DNA of 60,819 bases. Origin: Zetaproteobacteria bacterium (lineage in GTDB: Bacteria; Pseudomonadota; Zetaproteobacteria; Mariprofundales; Mariprofundaceae). Below are positions 7,757 through 17,250 of the stretch, one piece after another. Each line of letters starts with the position of its first letter. The first letter of the stretch is position 1. The stretch covers positions 1 to 60,819 of the forward strand of contig JAJRTF010000026.1 of the NCBI GenBank assembly GCA_021545585.1. Direction: 5' to 3'. Below the pieces are notes generated by a model that saw nothing but the letters and a program-made list of their open reading frames with translations, had not been told where the DNA came from and searched no databases. Position numbers and translations under genes: made by a program.

Positions 7757-8653
7757 TCAGGGCCGCTTCTGCGAGCGCAATGCCTCAATACGCGCCTCAA
7801 TCGGCGGGTGGGTGGCGAACAGGCCGGAAAAACCGCCGTAAATCTTCATCGTGGCCAGCGCATCCTCTTGCTGATGTACACCCTCATGGGCAACGGCATT
7901 CTGCTGCGAAAGGGCATGCAGCTTCTGCAATGCATGTATCATGGTTTGCGAACCAAATGCACCGGCAGCATAGGCATCGGCGCGGAATTCGCGCCGGCGT
8001 GAAAACCAGCAGATCGGAATCATGGCCAGAATCGAGAGCATAAACTGCAGCGCCATATAGACCATGAAACCCATGAAATAATTCCGCTCCATAATTGGTC
8101 GGGCAATCATGCGTGCAACAAAATAGACAAAGGTATTCATCAGCCCCTGCAGCAGCGTGGTGGCCAGCATATCGCCGTTGGTAACATGGCCCATTTCATG
8201 GGCCAGCACGGCTTTCAGCTCATCATCGGACATACTCATGGCCAGACCCGACGAAACCGCAATCATCGCATTGTTGCGGGTAGGTCCCGTAGCAAAGGCA
8301 TTGGGTGCATCATCCCAGTAAACCCACACCTCCGGCATTTTGATGCCTTCACGCTCAGCCAGCTGTTTGACTGTATCAAACACCAGCTTTTCCTTGGGGG
8401 TGGATGGTGTGATGACCTGTTGCATGCGCATGCCGCGTTTGGCCAGCCACTTGGACATAAACAGCGAAATAAAAGCGCCGCCAAAACCGAATACCAGTGC
8501 CCAGGCAAATTCATGGGTTGCCACGGAGCCGCGCAGGTCGATGCCGAACTGGGGCAGGATGAAATTGATCAGGATATTACCGCTGATAATCAGGGTGAAC
8601 ATGATCAGCAGATTGGTGATAATCAGCAGACCGATGCCTTTGAATGAACGCAT
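7757..8653 (-). CDS. htpX: Membrane zinc metalloprotease HtpX
   Basis: A 298-residue inner-membrane M48 protease that degrades misfolded membrane proteins. It has two N-terminal helices (about 6-33 and 48-66), the zinc motif HEMGH at 152-156 with a third ligand at E222 in SRRREFRADAYA, and two further helices between them. AAGGAGG lies just upstream of ATG 8653; the frame is open 57 bases further but the family start fits 8653. A heat-shock-like promoter precedes it and it is divergent from lon, so both quality-control proteases share one intergenic region. Confidence 0.96.
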   Translation of the reverse strand: MRSFKGIGLLIITNLLIMFTLIISGNILINFILPQFGIDLRGSVATHEFAWALVFGFGGAFISLFMSKWLAKRGMRMQQVITPSTPKEKLVFDTVKQLAEREGIKMPEVWVYWDDAPNAFATGPTRNNAMIAVSSGLAMSMSDDELKAVLAHEMGHVTNGDMLATTLLQGLMNTFVYFVARMIARPIMERNYFMGFMVYMALQFMLSILAMIPICWFSRRREFRADAYAAGAFGSQTMIHALQKLHALSQQNAVAHEGVHQQEDALATMKIYGGFSGLFATHPPIEARIEALRSQKRP

Positions 8654-8680
8654 GAGCGCCTCCTTGAATAGACTGTTGCG

Positions 8681-8711
8681 AAATGTGGGGCTGTCAGTCT
8701 GCAAATTCAAC
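8681..8711 (-). promoter_or_regulatory. Candidate sigma-32-type promoter of htpX
   Basis: On the minus strand a GTTGAAT -35-like box (8711-8705) is followed by 14 bases and CCCCACATTT (8690-8681), close to the heat-shock consensus CTTGAAA / CCCCATxT. The predicted start would leave a leader of roughly 20 bases before htpX. Confidence 0.5.
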
Positions 8712-8748
8712 CCTTGAAAATTGATGAAAAATGGCTTAAAAAAGGCTT

Positions 8749-11259
8749 ATGAGCACCGATGATGTCGTTGACCCCGAAATTGTGGAACAGGATGCCGACC
8801 CGGCGGCCGAAGATGCTGAGCAGGATGGCGCCACAGCGGTTGATGATCCACCCGCCAGAGAAGCCTCGCTGGTTCGCGCCGATGAGGTGTTGCCGCCGCA
8901 GCTGACCATCCTTCCTCTTTCCAATCGACCGCTTTTTCCGGGTCTGGTTGTGCCGTTGGTGTATGAAGGTGAAGAAATGGCGCAGGTCGTACGCAACCTG
9001 GCCGAGCACCATGAGCATTATGTCGGGCTGGTTCTGGTACGCGATGAGGATGCGGTGTATGAACCAAAGAATCTTTTCGAGGTCGGCGTGGTGGCGCGCG
9101 TGGCCAAGGCGGTCGAGATTCAGGATCATGGCCTGCATATTGTGGTTGAGTGCGTTCGACGCTTCAGGATTGATCGATTCCTGACCAACACGAATCCGAT
9201 TCGTGTGGCAGCCATTTACCGGCCCGAAACAAGCTTTGAAGACAATGTTGAACTGCGGGCTTATACCGTTGCCATCATCAATATCATCAAGGAAATGCTC
9301 AAGCATAATCCGCTCTACGAGGAGGAGCTGCGCCTGTTTGCTTCCCGTTTCGATGTCGATGAGCCGAATCGGCTAGCCGATTTTGCCGCCAGCCTGACTA
9401 CGGCCGGGCGCGAGGACTTGCAGGATATTCTCGAAACCTATCCGATTTTCGATCGCCTGAAGAAGGTGATTACATTGCTGAACCGCGAACTGAACGTCAG
9501 CAAGGTGCAGACGAAAATCAGGGAAAATATCGATGAGCGGGTATCCGAGCAGCAACGGAAATTCTTCCTGCATGAACAATTGCAGGAAATTCAGCGTGAA
9601 CTGGGCATGAATGAGGATCCGCGTGAAAAGGAAGTCGCTGATTTCAAGCAACGGGTGGAAGGGCTTAAATTCAGTGATGAGGCCGCCAAGGCCTTTGATG
9701 AAGAGCTGAATAAGCTGGCCATGCTCGATACCTCATCGCCGGAGTATTCGGTGACGCGCAATTATCTGGATTGGCTGACCTGTCTTCCCTGGGGTAAGAC
9801 CTGTCGCGATCGCTTTAACCTGAAGGCTGCGGCGAAAGCCCTGAACAAGCATCATTCAGGGCTCGATGATGTGAAAGACCGCATCCTCGAATTCATCGCT
9901 GTGGGTTCGCGCAAGAAAGAGGTCAGCGGTTCGATCATCCTGTTTGTCGGCCCTCCGGGTGTGGGAAAGACCTCGCTTGGCAAGGCGATTGCCGATGCAC
10001 TGGGACGGCCATTCTACCGCTTCTCGGTTGGCGGCATGCGCGATGAGGCCGAAATCAAGGGGCATCGGCGCACCTATATCGGCGCTATGCCGGGCAAGAT
10101 CGTGCAGGCGCTGAAACGCGTTGAAGTGGCCAATCCGGTGATTATGATGGATGAGGTGGATAAGATCGGTACTGATTTCCGCGGCGATCCGGCTTCAGCA
10201 TTGCTTGAGGTGCTCGATCCGGAACAGAACAGCGATTTCATGGACCATTATCTGGATGTGCGTTTCGATTTGTCGTCGGTGCTGTTTTTGCTCACTGCCA
10301 ATCAGCTGGATACGGTGCCGGCTCCGTTGCTGGATCGCGCCGAGATCATTCGCCTGGCCGGATATATGAGCAGTGAAAAGGTGGAGATCGGGCGTAAACA
10401 TCTGTGGCCGAGTCAGCTCGGGGAGCATGCACTGACCCGCAGGGATGTCACTATGACCAAGGCAGCGATGCTGCGTCTGGTTGAGGATTATGCCCGTGAA
10501 CCGGGCGTGCGAAAACTTGAGCACCTGATCAAGAAGATCATGCGCAAGGTGGCTCGCAAGCTGGCTGAAGAGGGCATCTCTGGCGAAGGGAATGGCCCGG
10601 TACAGATCGGTGTTGGCAGTCTTGAGGAATATGTCGGCAAGCCGCGCTTTCGCGAGAAAGGAATCAAACAGGGTGTGGGCTTAAGCACCGGACTTGCCTG
10701 GACTGCGATGGGCGGCACCACCCTGACGCTGGAAGCCACGGTTGCGCATCGGGACAGGCGCGGATTGAAACTGACCGGTCAGCTTGGCAAGGTGATGCAG
10801 GAATCTGCCGAAATCGCCTATTCCTATGTTACGGCCAATCTGGAGCGATTCGGCGCTCCGGCTGATTTTTTCGACAAGGCTTTTGTGCATCTGCATGTAC
10901 CCGAAGGGGCCGTACCCAAGGATGGCCCTTCGGCCGGGGTCACGATGGCTACGGCGCTGTTGTCACTGGCCCTGAACAGGGCTCCGGAACGTATAGCCAT
11001 GACCGGCGAACTGACCCTGACCGGCGATGTGCTGGCGATTGGCGGTGAACGCGAAAAGATTCTGGCTGCCAAACGGCTGGGTATTGATGAGTTGATTCTT
11101 CCAGCAGCCAACAAGGTGGATGTGGATGAATTGCCCGAGTCGGTGCGCGAGGGTGTGAGCATTCATTATGCCACATATTTCAAGGATGTGGCCAGACTGA
11201 TGTTTGGCATTCGTATGAAGCCGGTGAAGCAGAAGAAAGCGGCAGAGAAAGGAAGTTGA
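8749..11259 (+). CDS. lon: ATP-dependent protease Lon
   Basis: An 836-residue cytosolic AAA+ serine protease. An acidic, low-complexity extension (about 1-42) precedes the substrate-binding LON domain starting TILPLSNRPLFPGLVVPL. The AAA+ domain has Walker A GPPGVGKTS (about 402-410) and Walker B VIMMDEVDKIG. The protease domain has the catalytic dyad Ser728 in KDGPSAGVTM and Lys770 in GEREKILAAKR. E. coli Lon is shorter mainly because it lacks the acidic N-terminus. The C-terminus is lysine-rich. It is divergent from htpX, with AAAGGC upstream of the ATG. Confidence 0.97.
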   Translation: MSTDDVVDPEIVEQDADPAAEDAEQDGATAVDDPPAREASLVRADEVLPPQLTILPLSNRPLFPGLVVPLVYEGEEMAQVVRNLAEHHEHYVGLVLVRDEDAVYEPKNLFEVGVVARVAKAVEIQDHGLHIVVECVRRFRIDRFLTNTNPIRVAAIYRPETSFEDNVELRAYTVAIINIIKEMLKHNPLYEEELRLFASRFDVDEPNRLADFAASLTTAGREDLQDILETYPIFDRLKKVITLLNRELNVSKVQTKIRENIDERVSEQQRKFFLHEQLQEIQRELGMNEDPREKEVADFKQRVEGLKFSDEAAKAFDEELNKLAMLDTSSPEYSVTRNYLDWLTCLPWGKTCRDRFNLKAAAKALNKHHSGLDDVKDRILEFIAVGSRKKEVSGSIILFVGPPGVGKTSLGKAIADALGRPFYRFSVGGMRDEAEIKGHRRTYIGAMPGKIVQALKRVEVANPVIMMDEVDKIGTDFRGDPASALLEVLDPEQNSDFMDHYLDVRFDLSSVLFLLTANQLDTVPAPLLDRAEIIRLAGYMSSEKVEIGRKHLWPSQLGEHALTRRDVTMTKAAMLRLVEDYAREPGVRKLEHLIKKIMRKVARKLAEEGISGEGNGPVQIGVGSLEEYVGKPRFREKGIKQGVGLSTGLAWTAMGGTTLTLEATVAHRDRRGLKLTGQLGKVMQESAEIAYSYVTANLERFGAPADFFDKAFVHLHVPEGAVPKDGPSAGVTMATALLSLALNRAPERIAMTGELTLTGDVLAIGGEREKILAAKRLGIDELILPAANKVDVDELPESVREGVSIHYATYFKDVARLMFGIRMKPVKQKKAAEKGS

Positions 11260-11321
11260 TCTCTCCCGTGACATGAGTGAGCACCGGCTTACGGTCTAAG
11301 GCAATGATCCCATAATGCATG

Positions 11322-12209
11322 TCATGGATTTCGATCCACAGGCGGAACGCCGCCCGGCGGTGTGGGTGCAGGCTCCAAGCGTTCGCGGGCAACCATAATT
11401 CCCGCGCCGACGATAATGAGCGCGCCCGCAAGGCCTTGCAGATCGGGTGTTTCATGCCAGAAGAGAAATCCGATCAGGCCGGCAAACAGAAGGCTGGAAT
11501 AACTCATCGGGGAAACCTGTGAGGCGGGAGCCATCTGATAGGCGCGGGTCAGGGCTAAATGGCCGATATTGCCAAACAGGCCCATGCCGATAAGCCATGC
11601 CCATGCTTCCGTGGAGGGCCATGAAAAATCCCATAACATGGGAAAGAATGAGATGATGCTGGCGCCGAGCGCGAACATGATCACGATTCTCAAGCCCGGT
11701 TCGGTCTGCGACAGCTTTTTCACGGTCGTCAGAGCCAGGCCGGCCAGTGCCCCCGATAGCAGCCCCAGCAGGCCGGCAGGTGAGGCGATGCTTGATGATG
11801 GATGAGATAACAGTGCAACACCCAAAAGCCCGGCAATAGCAGCGAGCTGCCGTCCGCGCGTCCATCGCTCTTTGAGCCACAGGACGGCAAACAAGGCAAT
11901 GAACAGCGGCGAGGTATAGTTCAGCAGCAGGGCGTCGGCCAGCGGCAGGTGAAACAGGGCATAAAAATAGAGGTACATGGCTGACAGGCCAATGCTGGTT
12001 CGAAACAGATGTAGCCCCCAGCGTGATGTGCGCAATGAAATCCTGTGCCGGTATAACAATGGCACAAGCATCAGCAGCGCCGTAAAATTTCGGAAGAAGA
12101 CCACCTCGGATTGGGGCAGGGACTGGCTGGCCAGGCGCACAAAGGCTGCCATGATGGCAAAACCTGCCGCCGATAGCAGCGCGAACAGCACCCATGTGCG
12201 CGACGGCAT
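11322..12209 (-). CDS. EamA/DMT-family permease
   Basis: A 295-residue protein with about ten transmembrane helices in two EamA repeats. The first spans WVLFALLSAAGFAIMAAFV to about residue 140, the second from ALAGLALTTVKKL to GLAGALIIVGAGIM. The family exports metabolites, but the substrate cannot be read from sequence. The C-terminal tail is proline-rich and cytosolic. It starts one base after the lspA stop and so is probably the last gene of the ileS-lspA transcription unit. Confidence 0.85.
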   Translation of the reverse strand: MPSRTWVLFALLSAAGFAIMAAFVRLASQSLPQSEVVFFRNFTALLMLVPLLYRHRISLRTSRWGLHLFRTSIGLSAMYLYFYALFHLPLADALLLNYTSPLFIALFAVLWLKERWTRGRQLAAIAGLLGVALLSHPSSSIASPAGLLGLLSGALAGLALTTVKKLSQTEPGLRIVIMFALGASIISFFPMLWDFSWPSTEAWAWLIGMGLFGNIGHLALTRAYQMAPASQVSPMSYSSLLFAGLIGFLFWHETPDLQGLAGALIIVGAGIMVARERLEPAPTPPGGVPPVDRNP

Positions 12210-12210
12210 A

Positions 12211-12693
12211 TCAGTTTCGTTTCAGACTGGTGAGCAGCAGTCCCGCAACGGCCACGGATATGCAGGCATCGGCGACATTGAAGGCGGGCCAGTAATAGCC
12301 TTTACCATCCACGACCACGTACCACTGGATAAAATCGACCACATAGCCGAGCTGGATCCGATCCCAGATATTGCCGACAGCACCGACCAGGATGAGCACC
12401 AGCAGCCATGAACTCAACCCATCCTGCGTGCGTTCCTTGCTCCACCAGAATAGTACGGCGAAGGCGATAATGGTAGTGATGCCGATCAGGAAATAAGCAC
12501 GCCATGCTTCGGGCAGATCGGCGAAGAATGAAAAAGCGACGCCCGTGTTATAGGCGCGCACGATATTGAAATAGCCGTCAATGACTGAAAAGGGGTGGAA
12601 GTCTGGCTGCTGAATCCACCATTTACTGAGCTGGTCGGCAAATAGCAGCAGGCCAAACAGCCCCATTTGAGCCTGAGTGCGCGTCAGCCCCAT
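12211..12693 (-). CDS. lspA: Lipoprotein signal peptidase (signal peptidase II)
   Basis: A 160-residue, four-helix inner-membrane aspartyl peptidase that cleaves prolipoprotein signal peptides. The conserved DQLSKWWIQ motif is near residue 20; the two catalytic aspartates sit in GNIWDRIQLGYVVDFI and in WPAFNVADACISV. It belongs to the common ribF-ileS-lspA order, here interrupted by a HlyIII gene. Substrates in this window include the lipoproteins at 30601-31185 and 40573-40863. Confidence 0.95.
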   Translation of the reverse strand: MGLTRTQAQMGLFGLLLFADQLSKWWIQQPDFHPFSVIDGYFNIVRAYNTGVAFSFFADLPEAWRAYFLIGITTIIAFAVLFWWSKERTQDGLSSWLLVLILVGAVGNIWDRIQLGYVVDFIQWYVVVDGKGYYWPAFNVADACISVAVAGLLLTSLKRN

Positions 12694-12826
12694 GTGCAGG
12701 CTCTCTGCTTTGCGGGTGAGTGGGTACGATACATGGGAATCATATCGGGCAGCTTATCGCCAAGGCCATCAAAGGGGAATTGCGAATGGATTGCAGGTGA
12801 GCATTGCATTGAAATCAGGCAGGTGT

Positions 12827-13477
12827 TCAGGCCACATACAGCAGGATGGCGATATAGTGAAAGACAGCACCGCCGATCACGAACAGATGCCAGACTCCGT
12901 GCGCCCAGCGCCAGCGTTCATCCATGATGAAGAACACCACACCGATGGTATAGGTCAGTCCGCCGGCCACAAGCCATAGCAGACCAGGAAGCGGCAATAG
13001 CGAGGTCAGAGGTTTCATGGCGATCAAAATCAGCCAGCCCATGGCCAGATATAATAGCAGCTGGGGGTGCCGTTTACCGTCCCTGTGCAGGGCATCAAGA
13101 AGCACGCCTGCTGCAGCCATGCTCCAGATGATAGCAAACAGCGACCAGCCCCAGCCGCCTTGCAGTGTCACCAGCGTAAATGGCGTATAACTGCCGGCAA
13201 TCATCAGATAAATGGAGATATGATCAAGCTTGATCCACAGGCGCGAGTTACCCCGATGAGAAAGTCCGTGGTGCAGGCTTGAGGCGGTGAACAGCAGGAT
13301 CAGCATGGCACCATAGATTGAGAAGGCGACCAGTTTGCGCGCTTCCCCATCGGCCAAAACCAGCAGCAGAACCGTGCCGCCAATGGCCGGCATGACCATT
13401 AGAAGATGACTGATGGTGTTGAAGTGGCGGCTGATGAATTTTTTCAGATGGCGACAACCTCGAAACAGCGCGGACAC
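12827..13477 (-). CDS. HlyIII/PAQR family membrane protein (YqfA-like)
   Basis: A 216-residue protein with seven predicted helices. It has the family motifs [15 protein letters not shown] at the start, SSLHHGLSH (about 66-74), the core [18 protein letters not shown] (about 83-100), and the late histidines in [11 protein letters not shown]. These conserved His/Ser/Asp residues form the zinc site of PAQR-type hydrolases. The start at 13477 lies inside ileS, overlapping its end by 34 bases in another frame; no better downstream start codon is evident. Its position between ileS and lspA is unusual. Confidence 0.85.
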   Translation of the reverse strand: MSALFRGCRHLKKFISRHFNTISHLLMVMPAIGGTVLLLVLADGEARKLVAFSIYGAMLILLFTASSLHHGLSHRGNSRLWIKLDHISIYLMIAGSYTPFTLVTLQGGWGWSLFAIIWSMAAAGVLLDALHRDGKRHPQLLLYLAMGWLILIAMKPLTSLLPLPGLLWLVAGGLTYTIGVVFFIMDERWRWAHGVWHLFVIGGAVFHYIAILLYVA

Positions 13478-16221
13478 AGTTCATGATGTGTTTTGTGCTC
13501 CGGCTGTGCCGGTTCGGCAACATTCCAGCAACGCGGGCATTTGGTTCCCCTGGCCGGAGTGACGGTGACAGCATCTCCTGCTTGCGCACTGGCTACAATG
13601 AACAGTTGTTCAAAGCATTCGCCAAGCTTATCGGACAGCTCTTCTGTCAGGCCGGGAGCGGTTATGGCCGCGGCAATGGAGGAGCCGATCAGCTTGTCCT
13701 TTTTGGCCTGATCCAGTGCGGTATTAACCTGCTCGCGAATGGCGAAGAACTCGTCCCACGCTGCATCATCCACCTCAATATCGCTAACCGGATGGAAGGT
13801 CTGAAGGTGTATGCTTTCATCGCCCGAAGCGGGGAGGTGTTCCCATGATTCCTCGGCCGTAAACGGCAGAATCGGTGCAATCAGGCGAATCAGGGTGTCG
13901 GCAATATCGAATAATGTAGCCCGGGCCGAGGCACGGCGCTCGGAAGCGGCAGCATCGCAGTACAGGCGATCCTTGATGACATCCAGATAGAAGCCGCCCA
14001 GATCAACGGAACAGAAATTATGGATATCCTGATGAATGCGGTGGAACTGGTAGTTTTCATACGCCTCATTCACTGCACGGGTCAGGCGGCTAAGCCGGTG
14101 CATGGCCCACTGGTCCAGCGGCTGGCGGGCATGAAGGGGCACCTGATCCGTATGGGGATCATAGCCATCCAGGTTGCCGAGCAGAAAGCGGATGGTATTG
14201 CGAATACGGCGATAGGATTCGGCCAGCTGTTTAACGATATCATCCGAAATGCGGATATCGGCCGAATAATCGGACGATGCAATCCACAGGCGCAGGATAT
14301 CTGCGCCCATCTGCTGAATGATCTTTTGCGGGGCAATCACGTTGCCGCGCGATTTGGACATCTTGTTGCCGTTCTTGTCGACCACAAAGCCATGCGTCAG
14401 TACACCCTTGAACGGGGCGACACCGCGCGTGCCGATGGACTCCAGCAGTGAAGACTGAAACCAGCCGCGATGCTGGTCTGAGCCTTCCAGATACAAATCG
14501 GCCGGCGATCCGAGTTCTTCGCGTTGCTCGAGTACACAGGCGTGGGTGGAGCCGGAATCAAACCAGACATCAAGGATATCCGTTTCCTTGGCAAAATTAC
14601 TGCCGCCGCAATCCGGGCAGTTTGCATTCGCCGGCAGGAAATCGGCAGTGTCTTTGACGAACCACACATCAGCGCCTGCTTCCTCGACAGCGCTGGCGAT
14701 TTGCTCCAGCACTTCAGGTGTAGTCACAGCATGGGATTCACAATCGGTACAGCGGATAGCAGTGATCGGTACGCCCCAATTGCGTTGCCGCGATACGCAC
14801 CAGTCGGGTCGCTGCTCAATCATGCCCCGGATACGGTTTTCGCCCCAGTCGGGCATCCAGCGGGTTTCGTTGATGGAGGCCAGAGCCTTGGTGCGCAGGT
14901 CATTTCTGTCCATGGAAATGAACCACTGCGGCGTGGCGCGAAAGATCAGCGGTTTATGGCAGCGCCAGCAGTGTGGATAGGAGTGGCGAATTTCATTTGT
15001 AGCCAGCAGCGCACCGCAATTCTGCAGATACTCAACCATGACAGCATTGGCTTTGAATACGTGGTGTCCTTCAACGACGGGTGTGGCCGGCGCGAAAATA
15101 CCCGCATCATCGACCGGATTGAAGGCTTTCAGGCCATAGCGCATAGCGATTTCATAGTCTTCCTGACCGTGGCCGGGGGCGGTGTGTACGCAGCCGGTTC
15201 CCGCTTCAAGCGTGACATGTTCGCCGACCAGAATCGGCGCATCCTGATTGAGATAGGGATGACGGAAGATGCGGTTCTCCAGCTGCTTGCCGTTAATACA
15301 GGCAACCACTTCACCGCTGGCACCAATCATATCCAGCACCGTAGCGCGCAGTTCTTCGGCAAGAATCAGTGTTTCTCCGGACTTCAGGTTCGGGTTGTCC
15401 CCGGCATCGGTGATCCTGACAGCCGAATATTCAATCTCCGGGCCGACCGAAACAGCCAGATTGGCAGGGATGGTCCACGGTGTTGTTGTCCAGATAACGA
15501 TTGATATGTCACCGTTAAGATTCGCATCAATATCGGACAGGTCTTCACCGGCAGGGAATTTCACATGAATGGAATGCGAGGTGTGATCCTCGTATTCAAC
15601 TTCGGCTTCGGCCAGGGCGGTTGTGCATGATACACACCAGTGTACCGGTTTGGCTCCCTTGTACATGCCTCCGTTGGCAAGGAATTTACCGATCTCGCGC
15701 ACCGTATTGGCTTCAAAATGGTAGTCCATCGTCACATACGGGTTTTGCCAGTCGCCGATCACGCCCAGACGCCGGAATTCCTCGCGCTGTACATCAATCT
15801 GGCCTCTGGCGTATTCACGGCACTCGGCACGGAATTCCGAATCGGAGATATCCTCCTTGCGGCGCTTCTGTTTCTTGAATTTTTCCTCGACTTTCAGTTC
15901 GATGGGCAGGCCATGACAGTCCCAGCCGGGTACATAAGGAGCATCAAAGCCCATCATGGTGCGTGAACGCACGACGATATCTTTCAGAACCTTGTTGACC
16001 GCATGGCCGATGTGGATGTTGCCGTTGGCGTAGGGTGGCCCGTCATGCAGGATGAATCTGGGTGCACCGGCCCGATGCTCACGAATTTGCTGGTATAGGT
16101 TGGCATCTTCCCATTGTTGTAGCCGGGCCGGCTCTGAAGTTGGCAGTTTTCCGCGCATGGGGAATTCCGTCTTGGGAAGGAATACGGTAGGTCGGTAATC
16201 AAATGTTTCCTGCTCTGACAC
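13444..16221 (-). CDS. ileS: Isoleucyl-tRNA synthetase
   Basis: A 925-residue class I aminoacyl-tRNA synthetase charging tRNA-Ile in the cytoplasm. The HIGH motif is in [16 protein letters not shown] (about 60-75), the editing domain contains [12 protein letters not shown], and KMSKS is in NKMSKSRGN. The C-terminal zinc-binding region carries [10 protein letters not shown] and a final CPRC pair, the bacterial (ileS1) form. The length is as expected. ribF lies immediately upstream. Confidence 0.97.
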   Translation of the reverse strand: MSEQETFDYRPTVFLPKTEFPMRGKLPTSEPARLQQWEDANLYQQIREHRAGAPRFILHDGPPYANGNIHIGHAVNKVLKDIVVRSRTMMGFDAPYVPGWDCHGLPIELKVEEKFKKQKRRKEDISDSEFRAECREYARGQIDVQREEFRRLGVIGDWQNPYVTMDYHFEANTVREIGKFLANGGMYKGAKPVHWCVSCTTALAEAEVEYEDHTSHSIHVKFPAGEDLSDIDANLNGDISIVIWTTTPWTIPANLAVSVGPEIEYSAVRITDAGDNPNLKSGETLILAEELRATVLDMIGASGEVVACINGKQLENRIFRHPYLNQDAPILVGEHVTLEAGTGCVHTAPGHGQEDYEIAMRYGLKAFNPVDDAGIFAPATPVVEGHHVFKANAVMVEYLQNCGALLATNEIRHSYPHCWRCHKPLIFRATPQWFISMDRNDLRTKALASINETRWMPDWGENRIRGMIEQRPDWCVSRQRNWGVPITAIRCTDCESHAVTTPEVLEQIASAVEEAGADVWFVKDTADFLPANANCPDCGGSNFAKETDILDVWFDSGSTHACVLEQREELGSPADLYLEGSDQHRGWFQSSLLESIGTRGVAPFKGVLTHGFVVDKNGNKMSKSRGNVIAPQKIIQQMGADILRLWIASSDYSADIRISDDIVKQLAESYRRIRNTIRFLLGNLDGYDPHTDQVPLHARQPLDQWAMHRLSRLTRAVNEAYENYQFHRIHQDIHNFCSVDLGGFYLDVIKDRLYCDAAASERRASARATLFDIADTLIRLIAPILPFTAEESWEHLPASGDESIHLQTFHPVSDIEVDDAAWDEFFAIREQVNTALDQAKKDKLIGSSIAAAITAPGLTEELSDKLGECFEQLFIVASAQAGDAVTVTPARGTKCPRCWNVAEPAQPEHKTHHELCPRCFEVVAI

Positions 16222-16286
16222 GTCAGGCTCCTCTGTACAGCTCGGAAGGCGAGTATATTAAAAACGCGCGAAGGATATGAGATTAT

Positions 16287-17225
16287 TCAGGGCTTGTCGC
16301 GCCGAGAAAGAATATTGCGGGCAATTTCGCAGTCTTTGGCGATCTGCGCTGCCAGTTCATCGGGCGACTTGAAGGCGCGATCTTCACGAACACGTTCGAT
16401 GAAATGCACCTTGAGCCTTTTTTTGTAGAGATTCGGACTGGCATCGAAGATATGCGTCTCCAGCATAAGCGTACGGCCGTGAAAGGTGGGGCGATAGCCG
16501 AAATAGGCAGCGCCGTCCCACACCTCTTCCTGGCATTCGGCCCGCACTGCATAAATACCGACAGGAGGGTGTGCCAGGTCTTTCACATTCAGGTTGGCAG
16601 TCGGGAAACCGAGTTCACGGCCGCGTTTGTCACCATGGCCGACATGACCGGAAATGGAGTAGGGGCGGCCGAGCAGATCCTCGGCCAGACTGAAATCGGC
16701 TGCTTCGATGCTTGAACGGATGCGGCTGGATGACACAACCGCAGCGTGCATTTCGAAGGCTGCGGCCTCGCTGACGGTGAAATTCAGCTCCTCGCCAATC
16801 ACTCTCAGGCTGGCGGCATCGCCGCTGCGGCCATGCCCGAAAGCAAAATCATAGCCGACATGCATGTGCCTGAAACGGAGACAGGTATGCAGCTGGCGGA
16901 TAAAGGTTTCAGGCGACCAGGCTGCCAGTTCACGATTGAAATGCAGCAGCATCACGGCATCCATACCGGCCCGTTTCAGCAGTTCCAGGCGCTCATGCAG
17001 ATGACAAAGGCGGCGCGGCTTTTCGTCGGGAAAAAGGATGGCACGCGGGTGCGGCTCGAAGGTGACTGCAATGGCAGGTCCTCCGACGTCCAGAGCATGT
17101 CCGCGCAGCTCAGCCAGTATCTGTTCATGGCCCATATGTACGCCATCAAAATTACCCACGGTGATCGCGCCACCATGCGCCGGGCTGTAAGTCTTGGCGC
17201 TTGACCATGAATGCAGCACCTTCAT
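16287..17225 (-). CDS. ribF: Bifunctional riboflavin kinase/FAD synthetase
   Basis: A 312-residue enzyme converting riboflavin to FMN and FAD. The N-terminal FAD synthetase (nucleotidyltransferase) domain has ITVGNFDGVHMGHEQIL (about 20-36) and VSSSRIRSSIEAADF near 165-180. The C-terminal riboflavin kinase domain has GHGDKRGRELGFPTANL (about 199-215) and ends with LKVHFIERVREDRAF. It is the first gene of the classical ribF-ileS-lspA set; acs is 25 bases upstream. Confidence 0.95.
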   Translation of the reverse strand: MKVLHSWSSAKTYSPAHGGAITVGNFDGVHMGHEQILAELRGHALDVGGPAIAVTFEPHPRAILFPDEKPRRLCHLHERLELLKRAGMDAVMLLHFNRELAAWSPETFIRQLHTCLRFRHMHVGYDFAFGHGRSGDAASLRVIGEELNFTVSEAAAFEMHAAVVSSSRIRSSIEAADFSLAEDLLGRPYSISGHVGHGDKRGRELGFPTANLNVKDLAHPPVGIYAVRAECQEEVWDGAAYFGYRPTFHGRTLMLETHIFDASPNLYKKRLKVHFIERVREDRAFKSPDELAAQIAKDCEIARNILSRRDKP

Positions 17226-17250
17226 GATGTAAAACCGTGTATGGAAAACA

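Noticed and set aside
8711-8748. CCCTTGAAA as a heat-shock promoter for lon
   Set aside because: A -10 box at proper spacing would fall so close to the lon ATG that no leader remains, and no CCCCAT-like box is seen.
14524-15504. 326-codon open frame antisense to ileS
   Set aside because: Complementary to a well-conserved synthetase; no motif or ribosome site supports it.
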